Assembly (NCBI RefSeq): GCF_026626745.1
Contig: NZ_JAPNJW010000001.1
Span: 2,076,001-2,140,000 of the forward strand
DNA length: 64,000 nt
Origin: Nannocystis sp. RBIL2
GTDB lineage: Bacteria; Myxococcota_A; Polyangia; Nannocystales; Nannocystaceae
Direction: 5' to 3'
In this document: positions 50,380-59,337 of the stretch, in pieces
Position numbering within the stretch: position 1 is the stretch's first letter
How the letters are laid out: every line of letters starts with the position of its first letter
Translations under genes and position numbers: made by a program
The notes under the pieces: model-generated
What the model was told of the DNA's origin: nothing
The model's input: the letters and a program-made list of their open reading frames with translations, nothing else
The model's database searches: none

Positions 50380-50727
50380 ATGAGTCCCGCCGCGGAAGCA
50401 GGAAGGAAGTCGGTGCTGGCGCTGCTGATCGCAGTGTTCACCGCCCTCCTGTTTTCGGCGCCGCGCGACTTGTGGGCGATCCAGCGGGGCCAGGACGAGG
50501 ACCGCGTGACCGCTGGCGGTCACGACATCCCCATCGTCACGCGCCAGCAGGAACCGCCCGACCACTCCCCGCGACGCGACCAGAGCGACCCCGCACCCCC
50601 GCAGCTCGACATGCTCGAGCGGCAGGAGCAGTGGTTCGCGTCGTGGCCGCTGCCGACGCAGAGCCGCCCGCACCATTCGTGTCAGGTCTGCGTCTCGCGC
50701 GCTCGCGGTCCTCCGCCGGTGGCCTGA
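50380..50727 (+). CDS. small secreted or membrane-anchored protein
   Basis: A 115-residue protein of unknown family. Residues 11-33 form a hydrophobic stretch (SVLALLIAVFTALLFSAP) that could be a signal peptide or anchor. The rest is Asp/Pro/Arg/Gln-rich and probably disordered (QEPPDHSPRRDQSDPAPPQ), ending with a CxxC (SCQVCVSR). Third-position GC supports coding. It is the first gene after the AT-rich island and lies 251 bp upstream of the ABC gene. It could be a substrate, chaperone or accessory part of the exporter; this is position-based inference only. Confidence 0.5.
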   Translation: MSPAAEAGRKSVLALLIAVFTALLFSAPRDLWAIQRGQDEDRVTAGGHDIPIVTRQQEPPDHSPRRDQSDPAPPQLDMLERQEQWFASWPLPTQSRPHHSCQVCVSRARGPPPVA

Positions 50728-50978
50728 TTGCTCGGGCGACCGCGGTCGCCTGCACCCTCCCGCATCCTGCTCACTTCGTGACGCAGATCGGGGGCCGCGT
50801 GAAGCGCTCAGGACATTGCTGCCACTCCGAATGACTCGCGGCCGGCTGCGCCGGTGGCGGTGTCAGGCCGCGCCTTGGGCTCTCGCCGGTGTTGCGAACA
50901 ATCCATTCCACAGTGCGCGCCTGTGCCCATGTATCGCGGCACACGGCCTGGTCGGGTGTGCCTTGAATCCAGGTTCCG

Positions 50979-53054
50979 ATGACTGATCCAACGCGAGTCT
51001 CCGCCCGCGTGCTCGAGCTCCTCGCTAAGAGCGCCGGCCACGACCTGTCCCTGCAGGTGGCCCGCGAAGCTGCGCGCAGCGTCCGCTGGACGGGCGAGGA
51101 CTGGGTCGCGCCGGTCGCCAAGGCCATGCGCCGTGCCGGCCTCAAAGCGTCTCGCTTCCACATGGCGGGCCCGCAGGAGCTCTCGCGCCTGCGCTCGCTC
51201 GAGTCGCCGGCGGTGACGCGGGTCGGCGAGCGCTGGCTGCTCCTGGTCGGCGAGCGCGCCGGCGCCCTCGAGCTGCGCGTCGTCGACGCCCTCGGCGAGG
51301 AGGCCCTGCAGCTGCGCGGGCCGGCGCTGATCCGCTGGCTCGCGGACCACGGCGCGACCTGGCCGATGGCGTGGCTGGCGATCGAGCCGCAGCTGATGTA
51401 CGCCCGCCTGTCGCACGCGCCGAACGATCTGCGGCGGCTGCTGCGGACCCTGGGGCTCGAGCGGCGCGGCATCGCCATCGTGCTCGTCTACGGCGTCGCC
51501 ATGGCGATGGCCTCGCTGGCGGTCCCGCTAGCCACCGGGGCGCTGGTCAACACGATCTCGGCCACCGCCATGCTCGAGCAGATCGTCATCCTCGCGGTGA
51601 TGCTGGCGATCGCGCTCGGCGCGGTCGCGTTCCTGCGGGTGCTGCAGCTCGTGGCGGTCGAGCGGATCCACCGCCGCTGGTGGGTGCGCGGCGCGACCGA
51701 CTGGATCCGCCGGATCTCCCAGACCTCGCGCAAGTCGCGGCAGTCGGCCTCGAACCGCGACCTGACCAACCGCTTCCTCGACGTCGCCCTCCTCCAGAAG
51801 GACGTCGCGGCGCTGCTGCTCAACGGCTCCTCGTTGGTGCTGGTGATGCTGGTCAGCCTGGTCCTGCTCGGCTTCTACCACCCGGTCCTGATGGCCTTCG
51901 ACGCGGTGCTGATCATGGGCATCGGCGGCGTCCTGCTCGCCGGCTTCGGCGCGACCGCCGGCGCCAAGCGCGAGGCTTCGGCGCGCTGGGCCGTGTTCGC
52001 GTGGATGGACGACGTCGCCGGCGGCCGCCTCACCTTCGCCGGTCCCCGCGGCCGCGCCCTGGCCGACGGCCGCGGCGAGTTCCTGCTGCGCGACTGGCTG
52101 CATGCCCGCGGCCGCTACTTCCGCCCGCTGCTCCGCCACGTCATCGCCGGCGCCGGCCTCGAGGTGGTGGCGACCGTCGCGGTGCTGGCGATCGGCGGCT
52201 CGCTGGTGATGAGCCAGGAGCTCGAGCTCGGCCAGCTGGTGGCGGCCTCGGTGCTGGTGTCGCAGATCGGCTCCGGCGTCGGGCGCCTGGGCCGCCAGCT
52301 CGACCCGATCTACGAGGGCATCGCCTCGGTGTGGTCGATGAGCCAGGCCCTCGACGCCGAGCTCGAGCCGAGCGGCGGCGAGGTCCTGCCGCGGCTGCCG
52401 GCGCCGCTGGGCGTCGAGCTGGTCGACGACGCCGGCGCCGTCGTCATGACGGTGGGGCCTGGCCAGCGCGCGGCCCTGGTCGGCGCCAGCGACAGCCACA
52501 GCAAGGTGCTCGACCTGCTCTACGGCTTCTTCGGCCGCACCTGGCTGCCGAACCTGTCGGCCCGCCTCGACGGCCACGACGTCCACCTGCTCGAGATCGA
52601 GAGCATGCGCGACCAGGTCGCCCTGGTGCGCGGCGGCGAGGTGGTCAGCACCACCGCGCTCGAGAACCTCGTCGGCGTCGGCTGGACGGGTCACACCTCC
52701 GAGCTCGACGCCCTGCTCGACCTGGTCGACCTGCACCCCGCGCTGCAGCGGCTGCCCAACGCCCTGCAGCAGGAGCTGCTGCCCGACAACGACGCCGGCC
52801 CGCTGACCGACAGCGAGATCCGCCGGATCGTGCTCGTACGCGCGCTGATCGCCGGCCCCCGGCTCTTGCTGCTCGATCTCGGCCTCGATCGCCTCGGGCT
52901 AACCGCCGCCAAGCGCACGGCCCTGCTCGACTGGTTGTTCGACCGCAGGCGACCCTGGACCATCCTCCTCGTCACCGACAGCGTCCACAGCCGCGACTTG
53001 CTGGCCCGCTGCGACCACCAACAAGTGATCCGGATCGGAGGGAGCGAACGATGA
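50979..53054 (+). CDS. type I secretion-like ABC protein with degenerate nucleotide-binding domain (first)
   Basis: A 691-residue protein with the architecture of a HlyB/LapB-type exporter. It has an N-terminal C39-like domain lacking the catalytic Cys (residues 1-130), six membrane helices (about 165-450) and an ATPase-like domain. In that last domain every catalytic motif is changed. Walker A is GASDSHSKV (502-510), the Q-loop has Arg in LVRGGEVV, and the signature is LTDSEIRR (609-616). Walker B is LLLLDLGLD with Leu634 for the Glu, and the H-loop is VTDSV with Asp667. The downstream paralogue has nearly the same changes. It therefore probably cannot hydrolyse ATP itself. Its stop overlaps the HlyD-like gene (ATGA). 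Confidence 0.85.
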   Translation: MTDPTRVSARVLELLAKSAGHDLSLQVAREAARSVRWTGEDWVAPVAKAMRRAGLKASRFHMAGPQELSRLRSLESPAVTRVGERWLLLVGERAGALELRVVDALGEEALQLRGPALIRWLADHGATWPMAWLAIEPQLMYARLSHAPNDLRRLLRTLGLERRGIAIVLVYGVAMAMASLAVPLATGALVNTISATAMLEQIVILAVMLAIALGAVAFLRVLQLVAVERIHRRWWVRGATDWIRRISQTSRKSRQSASNRDLTNRFLDVALLQKDVAALLLNGSSLVLVMLVSLVLLGFYHPVLMAFDAVLIMGIGGVLLAGFGATAGAKREASARWAVFAWMDDVAGGRLTFAGPRGRALADGRGEFLLRDWLHARGRYFRPLLRHVIAGAGLEVVATVAVLAIGGSLVMSQELELGQLVAASVLVSQIGSGVGRLGRQLDPIYEGIASVWSMSQALDAELEPSGGEVLPRLPAPLGVELVDDAGAVVMTVGPGQRAALVGASDSHSKVLDLLYGFFGRTWLPNLSARLDGHDVHLLEIESMRDQVALVRGGEVVSTTALENLVGVGWTGHTSELDALLDLVDLHPALQRLPNALQQELLPDNDAGPLTDSEIRRIVLVRALIAGPRLLLLDLGLDRLGLTAAKRTALLDWLFDRRRPWTILLVTDSVHSRDLLARCDHQQVIRIGGSER

Positions 53055-54376
53055 GCGCACCCACGCACTTGACCCCGTTGTTCGACACGACCCGCACCAG
53101 CCTCCTGTCCGTCCGCCAGCCGCACAGCACCCGCGTCGCGGTCATGCTGTTGGGCCTGGCGCTGATCCTGATCGTCACGGCGCTGGTGTTCGTGCCATGG
53201 CAGCAGAGCGTGCCGGCCCAGGGCCGCGTCATCGCCTACGCGCCGCTCGACCGCCAGACCTCGATCGAGGCGCCGATCGACGGCCGCCTGCAGACCTGGC
53301 ACGTCGAGGAGGGCTCGCACGTCAAGACCGGCGACCCGATCGCCGACATCAGCGACAACGACCCGGAGATCCTGGCCCGCCTCGAGCGCGAGCGCCTCGC
53401 TATCGACTCGCGCCGGCTGGCGGCCCAGAGCGCGGTCGAAGTCAACCGCGCCAAGATCGCGGCGCTCGAGATGAGCGAGACGGCCCAGTCGTCGTCGGCC
53501 GGCTTGCGGGCCAAGATGGGCCACGACCGCCTCGACGCCGCCCAGCGGGCCGTCGACGCCGCGGTCTCGGCCAACGAGACCGCCGCGCTCAACTTCACCC
53601 GCACCGAGGCGCTCTTCAACGAGGGCCTGGCCTCGACCCGCGAGCTCGAGCTGGCCAAGCTAGAGGTCGCCACCTGCTCGGCCGAGCTCGACACGGCCAG
53701 GTCCTCGCTCAAGGCGGCCGAGCGCGAGATCGGGGCCCTCGAGGCCGACGCCGACGCCGTCTCCACCTCGGCCCGCGCGACCATCGAGGAGGCCCGCAGC
53801 GCCCTCGCCGACGCCGAGAGCAACCTGGCCGCGGCCGAGGCCGACCTCGTCCAGCTCGAGGTCCGCTTCGCCCGCCAGCGGCGCATGAAGATCGTCGCGC
53901 CGCGCGACGGCACGGTCCTGAAGCTGGTCGGCCGCCACGGCACCGACATGGTCGCCTCCGGCGACGTGATCGCGACCTTCGTCCCCGACATGGGCGCGAC
54001 CGCCGTGGAGCTGTGGGCGTCGGGCCGCGACGGGCCGCTGATCTCCGCCGGCCGCAAGGTCCGCCTGCAGTTCGAGGGCTGGCCGGCGGTGCAGTTCGTC
54101 GGCTGGCCGTCGGTCGCGGTCGGCACCTTCGGCGGCGAGGTCGTGTTCGTCGACGCCATGGCCAGCGACGACGGCCGCTACCGCGTCGTCGTGCTGCCCG
54201 ACCCCGACGACCTGCCGTGGCCCGAGAGCCGCTGGCTGCGCCAGGGCGTGCGCGCCAACGGCTGGGTCCTGCTCGAGCGGGTCCGCCTCGGCTTCGAGGT
54301 GTGGCGCCAGATCAACGGCTTCCCGCCGGCCCTCGGCACGCCGCCCGAGACGCAAAACGCGCAAGGGAGCACGTGA
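53051..54376 (+). CDS. HlyD-family periplasmic adaptor
   Basis: A 441-residue membrane fusion protein. It has one N-terminal membrane helix (about 29-49, VAVMLLGLALILIVTALVFV). The split lipoyl-like domain follows (APIDGRLQTWHVEEGSHVKTGDPIADI and KIVAPRDGTVLKL), separated by a long alpha-helical hairpin coiled coil (about 100-275). A C-terminal beta-barrel/membrane-proximal region ends in a segment typical of HlyD proteins (LRQGVRANGWVLLERVRLG). It bridges the inner-membrane ABC component and the outer-membrane channel. Start ATG overlaps the ABC stop by four bases and its stop overlaps the TolC-like start, so the three are translated as a unit. Confidence 0.87.
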   Translation: MSAPTHLTPLFDTTRTSLLSVRQPHSTRVAVMLLGLALILIVTALVFVPWQQSVPAQGRVIAYAPLDRQTSIEAPIDGRLQTWHVEEGSHVKTGDPIADISDNDPEILARLERERLAIDSRRLAAQSAVEVNRAKIAALEMSETAQSSSAGLRAKMGHDRLDAAQRAVDAAVSANETAALNFTRTEALFNEGLASTRELELAKLEVATCSAELDTARSSLKAAEREIGALEADADAVSTSARATIEEARSALADAESNLAAAEADLVQLEVRFARQRRMKIVAPRDGTVLKLVGRHGTDMVASGDVIATFVPDMGATAVELWASGRDGPLISAGRKVRLQFEGWPAVQFVGWPSVAVGTFGGEVVFVDAMASDDGRYRVVVLPDPDDLPWPESRWLRQGVRANGWVLLERVRLGFEVWRQINGFPPALGTPPETQNAQGST

Positions 54377-56007
54377 GCGCGATGATGACGCGAACCCTGC
54401 GAATCGCGGGCTCGGCGGCCCTGTGCCTCGGCCTGGCCCTGCCGGCAGCGGCGGCCCCGGCCCGGGCGCCGAATCCGAGGGACCCGGTCCCGACCCGGGC
54501 GCCGAGCCCGAGCGACCGCGTCCCCGACGCGGTCCCCGTCGACGAGCCCGGCAAGCCGTCGGGGTGGGAGCCGGACAGCCGCGACAAGCCGGCCGAGGCC
54601 CCGGCCCCGAAGCAGCGCACCGGCCCGGTGTTGACCCTGGCCGAGGTCCTCGACAGCGTCGAGCAGCGCGACCCGCGGATGGAGAGCGCCGAGCTCGGGA
54701 TCGAGACCGCCCGGGGGCACGCCCGCCAGAGCAAGGGCGTCTACGACCCCGTCCTGCGCGGCCGCGCCGCCTACGAGCCGGTCTATCGCAACATGGTCGC
54801 CGACGCCCGCGTCGAGCAGCCGACCCCGCTGTGGGGCCTCACCGCGTGGGCCGGTTACCAGGTCGGCGTCGGCCGGCGGCCCTACTACAACACCACGCTC
54901 GACAGCATCCTCGACGTCGACGACCGCGTCGGCAGCCGCGACGTCCGCTCGGCCGCCGGCACGCTGACGGCCGGGCTCACCCTGCCGCTGTGGCGCGACC
55001 GCGGGATCGACCGCCGGCGCGCCAACCTGCGCCAGACGAAGATGGAGCTCGACCGGATGAAGGACGTCCGCGACGCGCAGCTCCTCTCGCTCGAGGTGGA
55101 GGCCGCGACGAAGTACTGGACGTGGGTCGCCAACGGGCTCCGCCTCGAGATCGAGCAGACGCTGCTCGAGCTGGCGCAGGAGCGCGACGAGGCGCTCGGC
55201 CGGCGCATCGAGCTCGGCGCCCTCGACCCCCTGGCCGGCGTCGACAACCGGCGCTTGATCCTCGACCGCGAGGGCCGCGTGGTCGCGGCCGAGCGCGCGT
55301 TCCAGCAGGCCGGCCTCGAGCTGTCGCTGTACCTGCGCGACGGCAACGGCAACCCGATCGTCGCCGGCGCCGAGCGCCTGCCGGCGCAGCTGCCGGCGAT
55401 GCAGGCCCCGGACACCGGCAGCAACATCGACACCGAGATCGCCGAGGCGCTCGACCGCCGGCCCGACCGCCGCGCCCGCACGACCCTCCGCTCGCAGGCC
55501 GACGTCGAGCTGCGCTGGGCCAAGAACCAGCGCACGCCGCGGGTCGAGCTGTCGGCCTGGGTGTCGCGCTACATGGGCCGGCCGCTGATCCCGGAGTTCT
55601 CGCGCAACAACGCCGTCATCGCGCTGCTGTTCGAGATCCCGATCCCGCTGCGATACTCCCGCGGTCAGCTCGAGGCGACCCGCGCGAACGCCCGGATCGT
55701 CGCCGCCGAGCTGCGCTTCCTCGACAACACGATCGCCGTCGAGGTCCGCGACGGCCACCAGGCGCTCGTGGCCGCCTACCGCCGCGCCCGCCTGGCCAAC
55801 CAGGAGGTCGAGCTGTCGCGTCAGCTCGCGGCCGCCGAGTACCGCAAGTTCCAGCTCGGCGCCGGCGACCTCCTCCTCGTCAACCTCCGCGAGGTCGCCA
55901 GCGCCGACGCGGCCCACAACGAGATCCAGGCCGTCTCCGACTACTTCGTCGCCAAGGCCCGGCTCGAGGTGGCGCTCGGCGAGGGCGTCCAGCCGGTCAC
56001 CCCGTGA
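54373..56007 (+). CDS. TolC-like outer membrane efflux protein
   Basis: A 544-residue channel protein. The GTG at 54373 overlaps the HlyD-like stop (GTGA); ATGs at 54382 and 54385 are alternatives. A signal peptide ends ALPAAAAPA. It is followed by an unusual Pro/Asp-rich linker of about 55 residues before the first OEP domain (LTLAEVLDSVEQRDPRMESA). The second OEP half appears near TEIAEALDRRPDRRARTTLR, with the typical LRFLDNTIAVEVRDGHQALV and EYRKFQLGAGDLLLVNLREV helices. It forms the outer-membrane exit duct. The linker is odd for TolC and may bind peptidoglycan or a partner. Confidence 0.85.
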   Translation: MSAMMTRTLRIAGSAALCLGLALPAAAAPARAPNPRDPVPTRAPSPSDRVPDAVPVDEPGKPSGWEPDSRDKPAEAPAPKQRTGPVLTLAEVLDSVEQRDPRMESAELGIETARGHARQSKGVYDPVLRGRAAYEPVYRNMVADARVEQPTPLWGLTAWAGYQVGVGRRPYYNTTLDSILDVDDRVGSRDVRSAAGTLTAGLTLPLWRDRGIDRRRANLRQTKMELDRMKDVRDAQLLSLEVEAATKYWTWVANGLRLEIEQTLLELAQERDEALGRRIELGALDPLAGVDNRRLILDREGRVVAAERAFQQAGLELSLYLRDGNGNPIVAGAERLPAQLPAMQAPDTGSNIDTEIAEALDRRPDRRARTTLRSQADVELRWAKNQRTPRVELSAWVSRYMGRPLIPEFSRNNAVIALLFEIPIPLRYSRGQLEATRANARIVAAELRFLDNTIAVEVRDGHQALVAAYRRARLANQEVELSRQLAAAEYRKFQLGAGDLLLVNLREVASADAAHNEIQAVSDYFVAKARLEVALGEGVQPVTP

Positions 56008-56046
56008 GCCGGTCCTTCCGTCCTTTGCAAGTACAAGAGGTCGCGC

Positions 56047-58128
56047 GTGGAGTCGATGCAACAACCGATCATGGATGACCCCGCCCCGGTCCCCCCGCGG
56101 GTGCTCCAGCTGCTCGCCGCGGCGACCGGGCAGACGCTCGCGCCCCCGGTGATGCACGCGCACGACGAGACCGCGGCCCGGCTCGAGAGCTGGGACGTCG
56201 CCGCCGCCCGGACAGTGCGACAGGCGGGCCTGAAGGCCGCGCGCTTCGAGGTCGAGACCACGGAGGAGCTGGCGCGGCTGTGCACCCTCGACGCGCCGGC
56301 GTTCACGCGGGTCGGCGACCGCTGGGTCGTGCTGCTGGGCCAGCGGCGCGGCGCGCTCGACCTGGTCGTGATCGACGGCCGCAGCGAACGCCGCCAGCGC
56401 ATGCGCCCCGCGGCGCTGATGGCCTGGATCCGGCCCCGCGGCGCCGCGCGGGTCAGCCAGCCGTGGCTGGCGATCGAGCCGCGGATGATGCTCTCGGCGA
56501 CCTCGCACCCGCCCAGCGAGTTCATCCGCCTGATGCGGACCTTCCGGCTCGAACAGCGCGAGATCTGGGTCGTCACCGTGTACGGCGTGGTGATGGCGGT
56601 CGTCTCGCTCGCGGTCCCGATCTCCGCCCAGGCGCTCGTCAACACCATCTCGGCCAACGCGCTGGCGCAGCCGATCTTGATGCTGTCGACCATGCTGCTG
56701 GTGGCCCTGAGCGCGATCGCGGTGCTGCGGGTGATGCAGTTCGGCGTGGCCGAGCGGGTCAACCGCCGCCTGTGGGTGCGCGGCGTGACCGACTGGATCC
56801 GCCGCACCTCCCGGACCTCGCGCGAGTCGCGGCAGGAGATCTCGAACCGCGAGCTGTGCAACCGCTACATGGACATGCCGATCCTGCAGAAGGACTTCTG
56901 GTCCCTGCTGCTCGACGGCACCTCGCTGATGATGGTGAGCGGCGCCAGCCTGCTGCTGCTGGCGTTCTACCACCCGCTGCTGCTCGCGTTCGACGTCGTG
57001 ATGCTGGTCGGCATCGCCATCGTCATGCTCGCGGGGCTCGGCGCCGAGGCGCGAGCGGTGCGCGAGTCCGACTGCAAGTGGTGGCTTTTCCGCTGGATCG
57101 ACGACGTCGGCAACATGCGGATCATCTTCGCCGACCCGCGTGGGCGGGCCCTGGCCGACGCGCACGGCGAGGTGCTGCTGCGCGACTGGCTGCAGGCGCG
57201 CGGCAACTACTTCTCGACGCTCCTCCGCCACATCGTCACCGGCGCCGCGCTCGAGGTGCTGGCGATCGTCGGCGTGCTGGCGATCGGCGGCTGGCTCGTC
57301 ATCTCGCGCGAGCTGACGCTCGGCCAGCTGGTGGCCGCGTCGGTGCTGGTGTCGCAGATCGCGGCGATGGTCCGCGGCCTCGGACAGCAGCTCGACCCGG
57401 TGTACGAGGGCGTGGCCGCGGTCGCGACCCTGGGCCGGACGCTCGACGCCAAGCTGGAGCCCCTCGGCGGCGAGGTGTTGCCGGCGGTGGCGCGGCCCAT
57501 GGGGGTCGAGCTGAGCGTCGAGCACACCCAGCTCGCCATCCAGCCGGGCGAGCGCGTCGCGCTGGTCGGCGGTAACGACGGCCACAGCCAGGTCCTCGAC
57601 CTCTTGTACGGCCTGTACGACCGCCACCCGCCGCTGACGCTGACGGGTCGGCTCGACGGCCGCAACGTCGCCCAGCTCGAGCTCGAGAGCCTGCGCGAGC
57701 AGGTCGCGCTGGTCCGCGGCGGCGAGGTGGTGGGCGCCACCCTGCTCGAGAACATCGTCGGCCCCGACTGGCTCGGCGACCACGCCGAGCTCGACGCGCT
57801 CATCGACCTCGTCGAGCTGCGCAGGTCCGTGCTCGCGCTGCCCGACGGCTTCGACCAGGTGCTGCTGCCCGACGGCGACGGCGGCATGCTCAGCGACAGC
57901 GAGGTCCGCCGCCTGGTGCTGCTGCGGGCCCTCGTCGCCCAGCCCCGGCTGCTCCTGATCGACCTCGGGCTCGACCGGCTCGACCTCGCCGCGCCGCAGC
58001 GGGCCGCCCTGCTCGACTGGATCTTCGACCGCGCCCGCCCGTGGACCGTGCTCGTCGTCACCGACAGCGTCGACAGCGACGAGGTGCTCGCGCGCTGCGA
58101 TCGCCAGCACGTCCTCCACGCGGCCTGA
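56047..58128 (+). CDS. type I secretion-like ABC protein with degenerate nucleotide-binding domain (second)
   Basis: A 693-residue paralogue of the first ABC protein. It has the same pseudo-C39, six-helix and ATPase-like layout. Motifs are again lost. Walker A is GGNDGHSQV (508-516, no Lys), the Q-loop is LVRGGEVV and the signature LSDSEVRR (615-622). Walker B is LLLIDLGLD (Asp639, Leu640 for Glu) and the H-loop VTDSV (Asp673). Shared replacement motifs (HS.VLDLLYG, VALVRGGEVV, DSE.RR, DLGLDRL, VTDSV) show a maintained, not a decaying, sequence. GTG 56047 has AGAGGT 7 bp upstream; ATG 56056 is possible. The two probably form a heterodimer. Confidence 0.85.
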   Translation: MESMQQPIMDDPAPVPPRVLQLLAAATGQTLAPPVMHAHDETAARLESWDVAAARTVRQAGLKAARFEVETTEELARLCTLDAPAFTRVGDRWVVLLGQRRGALDLVVIDGRSERRQRMRPAALMAWIRPRGAARVSQPWLAIEPRMMLSATSHPPSEFIRLMRTFRLEQREIWVVTVYGVVMAVVSLAVPISAQALVNTISANALAQPILMLSTMLLVALSAIAVLRVMQFGVAERVNRRLWVRGVTDWIRRTSRTSRESRQEISNRELCNRYMDMPILQKDFWSLLLDGTSLMMVSGASLLLLAFYHPLLLAFDVVMLVGIAIVMLAGLGAEARAVRESDCKWWLFRWIDDVGNMRIIFADPRGRALADAHGEVLLRDWLQARGNYFSTLLRHIVTGAALEVLAIVGVLAIGGWLVISRELTLGQLVAASVLVSQIAAMVRGLGQQLDPVYEGVAAVATLGRTLDAKLEPLGGEVLPAVARPMGVELSVEHTQLAIQPGERVALVGGNDGHSQVLDLLYGLYDRHPPLTLTGRLDGRNVAQLELESLREQVALVRGGEVVGATLLENIVGPDWLGDHAELDALIDLVELRRSVLALPDGFDQVLLPDGDGGMLSDSEVRRLVLLRALVAQPRLLLIDLGLDRLDLAAPQRAALLDWIFDRARPWTVLVVTDSVDSDEVLARCDRQHVLHAA

Positions 58129-58292
58129 TCCTGCGCTCCCCGCCCACAACGGCGGCGACGACCTCGTCCTCGATCGCCGGACGTCGCGGCGGGCAGGGCC
58201 GCAAGCGGAGACCGGGGTTCTGTCGACATTGGCTGTAATCGCGCGGTAACTGCCGCGCCGTCGCCAGCGCGTACGATCGCTCGCGGACAGCC

Positions 58293-59324
58293 ATGCCGCC
58301 CCCCGACCTCCGCGACGTCGATCTCAGGTCCTTGCTGCGCGAGCTGGACCGGCGCTTCGCGGGCGACGATCCGCCGGTCGACCTCAGCGGCGTGTCGTCG
58401 CGGGCGCTGACCGCGGCCCTGCTGCGGCGGATGGTCTCGGTCCACGGCTCGAACGACCTCGTCAACCTGCCCGAGTGCGGCGACGAGCTGCCGCCGCGCC
58501 TCGGCGTGCTGCTGGGCAACCTCGACCTCGAGCCGCGCCAGGCCACCGACTATCTGCGCGAGCTGCGGGCCGACGAGGAGGGCGTGGCGATCCTGTTCGA
58601 CAGCGCCGAGCTCGGCGAGGTCGAAGGCGGCCGTTACCGCCTGCGCACGAGGCCCCTGCGCGAGCACTTCGACCTGTGCGACCACCGCTTCGCCCGCGAG
58701 CCGTGCCTGCCGGGCGCGCGCGGCTCGGGCTTCCTGGTCGCGCGGTTCCCCCAGCGCCGGCGCAGCCGCTGGCTGGTCACCGCCTCGCACTGCGTCGAGC
58801 CGGCCCAGCTCGCCAGCACCGTCGTCACCTTCGCCTTCGACCTCGAGGCGGTGCAGGACGGCGCGGTGTGGATCCCCGTCGACGAGGTCTACGAGCTGCG
58901 GGCCGAGCTCGTGCGCTGCGCCGACGACGACCCGGCCGACTGGGCGATCTTCGAGCTCGACCGCGACGTCCTGGGCCGCACGATCCGCCCGCTGGCGACC
59001 GAGCCGCTCGCCGCCCTGCGCCCGGTCCATATCGCCGGCCACCCGCTGGGCCTGCCGCGCAAGCTGGCCGGCAACGCGGTCGTACGCGACAACGCGGCCG
59101 TCGATCACTTCAAGGCCAACCTCGACGCCTACGGCGGCAACTCCGGCTCGCCGATCTTCGACTCCGAGACCCACGCGATCGTCGGCCTGCTGGTGTCCGG
59201 TCAGGAGGACCTGATGCCCTCGCTCGGCTGCAAGCTCGATCAATGCATGCTCGACCAGTGCCCCGGCGAGACCTGCACGCGCGTGGCCCTGTTCGCTGAT
59301 TATATTCCGTACCCCGAATCGTAA
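58293..59324 (+). CDS. trypsin-like serine protease
   Basis: A 343-residue chymotrypsin-fold protease. The triad is visible as His166 in TASHC, Asp216 in DPADWAIFEL and Ser284 in GGNSGSPIF. Residues 1-120 are an extra N-terminal region without a known family (small helices, LRRMVSVHGSNDLVNLPE), which may recruit the protease to a partner. There is no signal peptide, so it is cytoplasmic or exported by another route. Cys pairs near the C-terminus (CKLDQCMLDQCPGETC) are notable. It starts 164 bp after the second ABC gene and has a strong ribosome site for the next gene at its end, so it belongs to the same run. Cleavage of exporter cargo is a fair guess. Confidence 0.82.
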   Translation: MPPPDLRDVDLRSLLRELDRRFAGDDPPVDLSGVSSRALTAALLRRMVSVHGSNDLVNLPECGDELPPRLGVLLGNLDLEPRQATDYLRELRADEEGVAILFDSAELGEVEGGRYRLRTRPLREHFDLCDHRFAREPCLPGARGSGFLVARFPQRRRSRWLVTASHCVEPAQLASTVVTFAFDLEAVQDGAVWIPVDEVYELRAELVRCADDDPADWAIFELDRDVLGRTIRPLATEPLAALRPVHIAGHPLGLPRKLAGNAVVRDNAAVDHFKANLDAYGGNSGSPIFDSETHAIVGLLVSGQEDLMPSLGCKLDQCMLDQCPGETCTRVALFADYIPYPES

Positions 59325-59337
59325 GGAGGGACTATCC

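Noticed and set aside
50771..50990. Minus-strand frame ending CPERFTRPPICVTK with protein-like residues
   Set aside because: It contains Trp, Cys and Gln in a believable mix, but third-position GC is weak, no start or ribosome site was found, and it runs into the ABC gene. Could be a remnant; not supportable.
50979..58128. The two ABC genes as ordinary active bacteriocin exporters with a peptidase domain
   Set aside because: The N-terminal domain lacks the catalytic Cys of C39 peptidases, and the nucleotide-binding motifs are replaced in both proteins.
54178..58149. A 1323-codon open frame on the minus strand opposite the exporter genes
   Set aside because: It lies antisense to the TolC-like and second ABC genes, which have clear domains, overlapping starts and ribosome sites. 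Composition is typical of antisense shadow.
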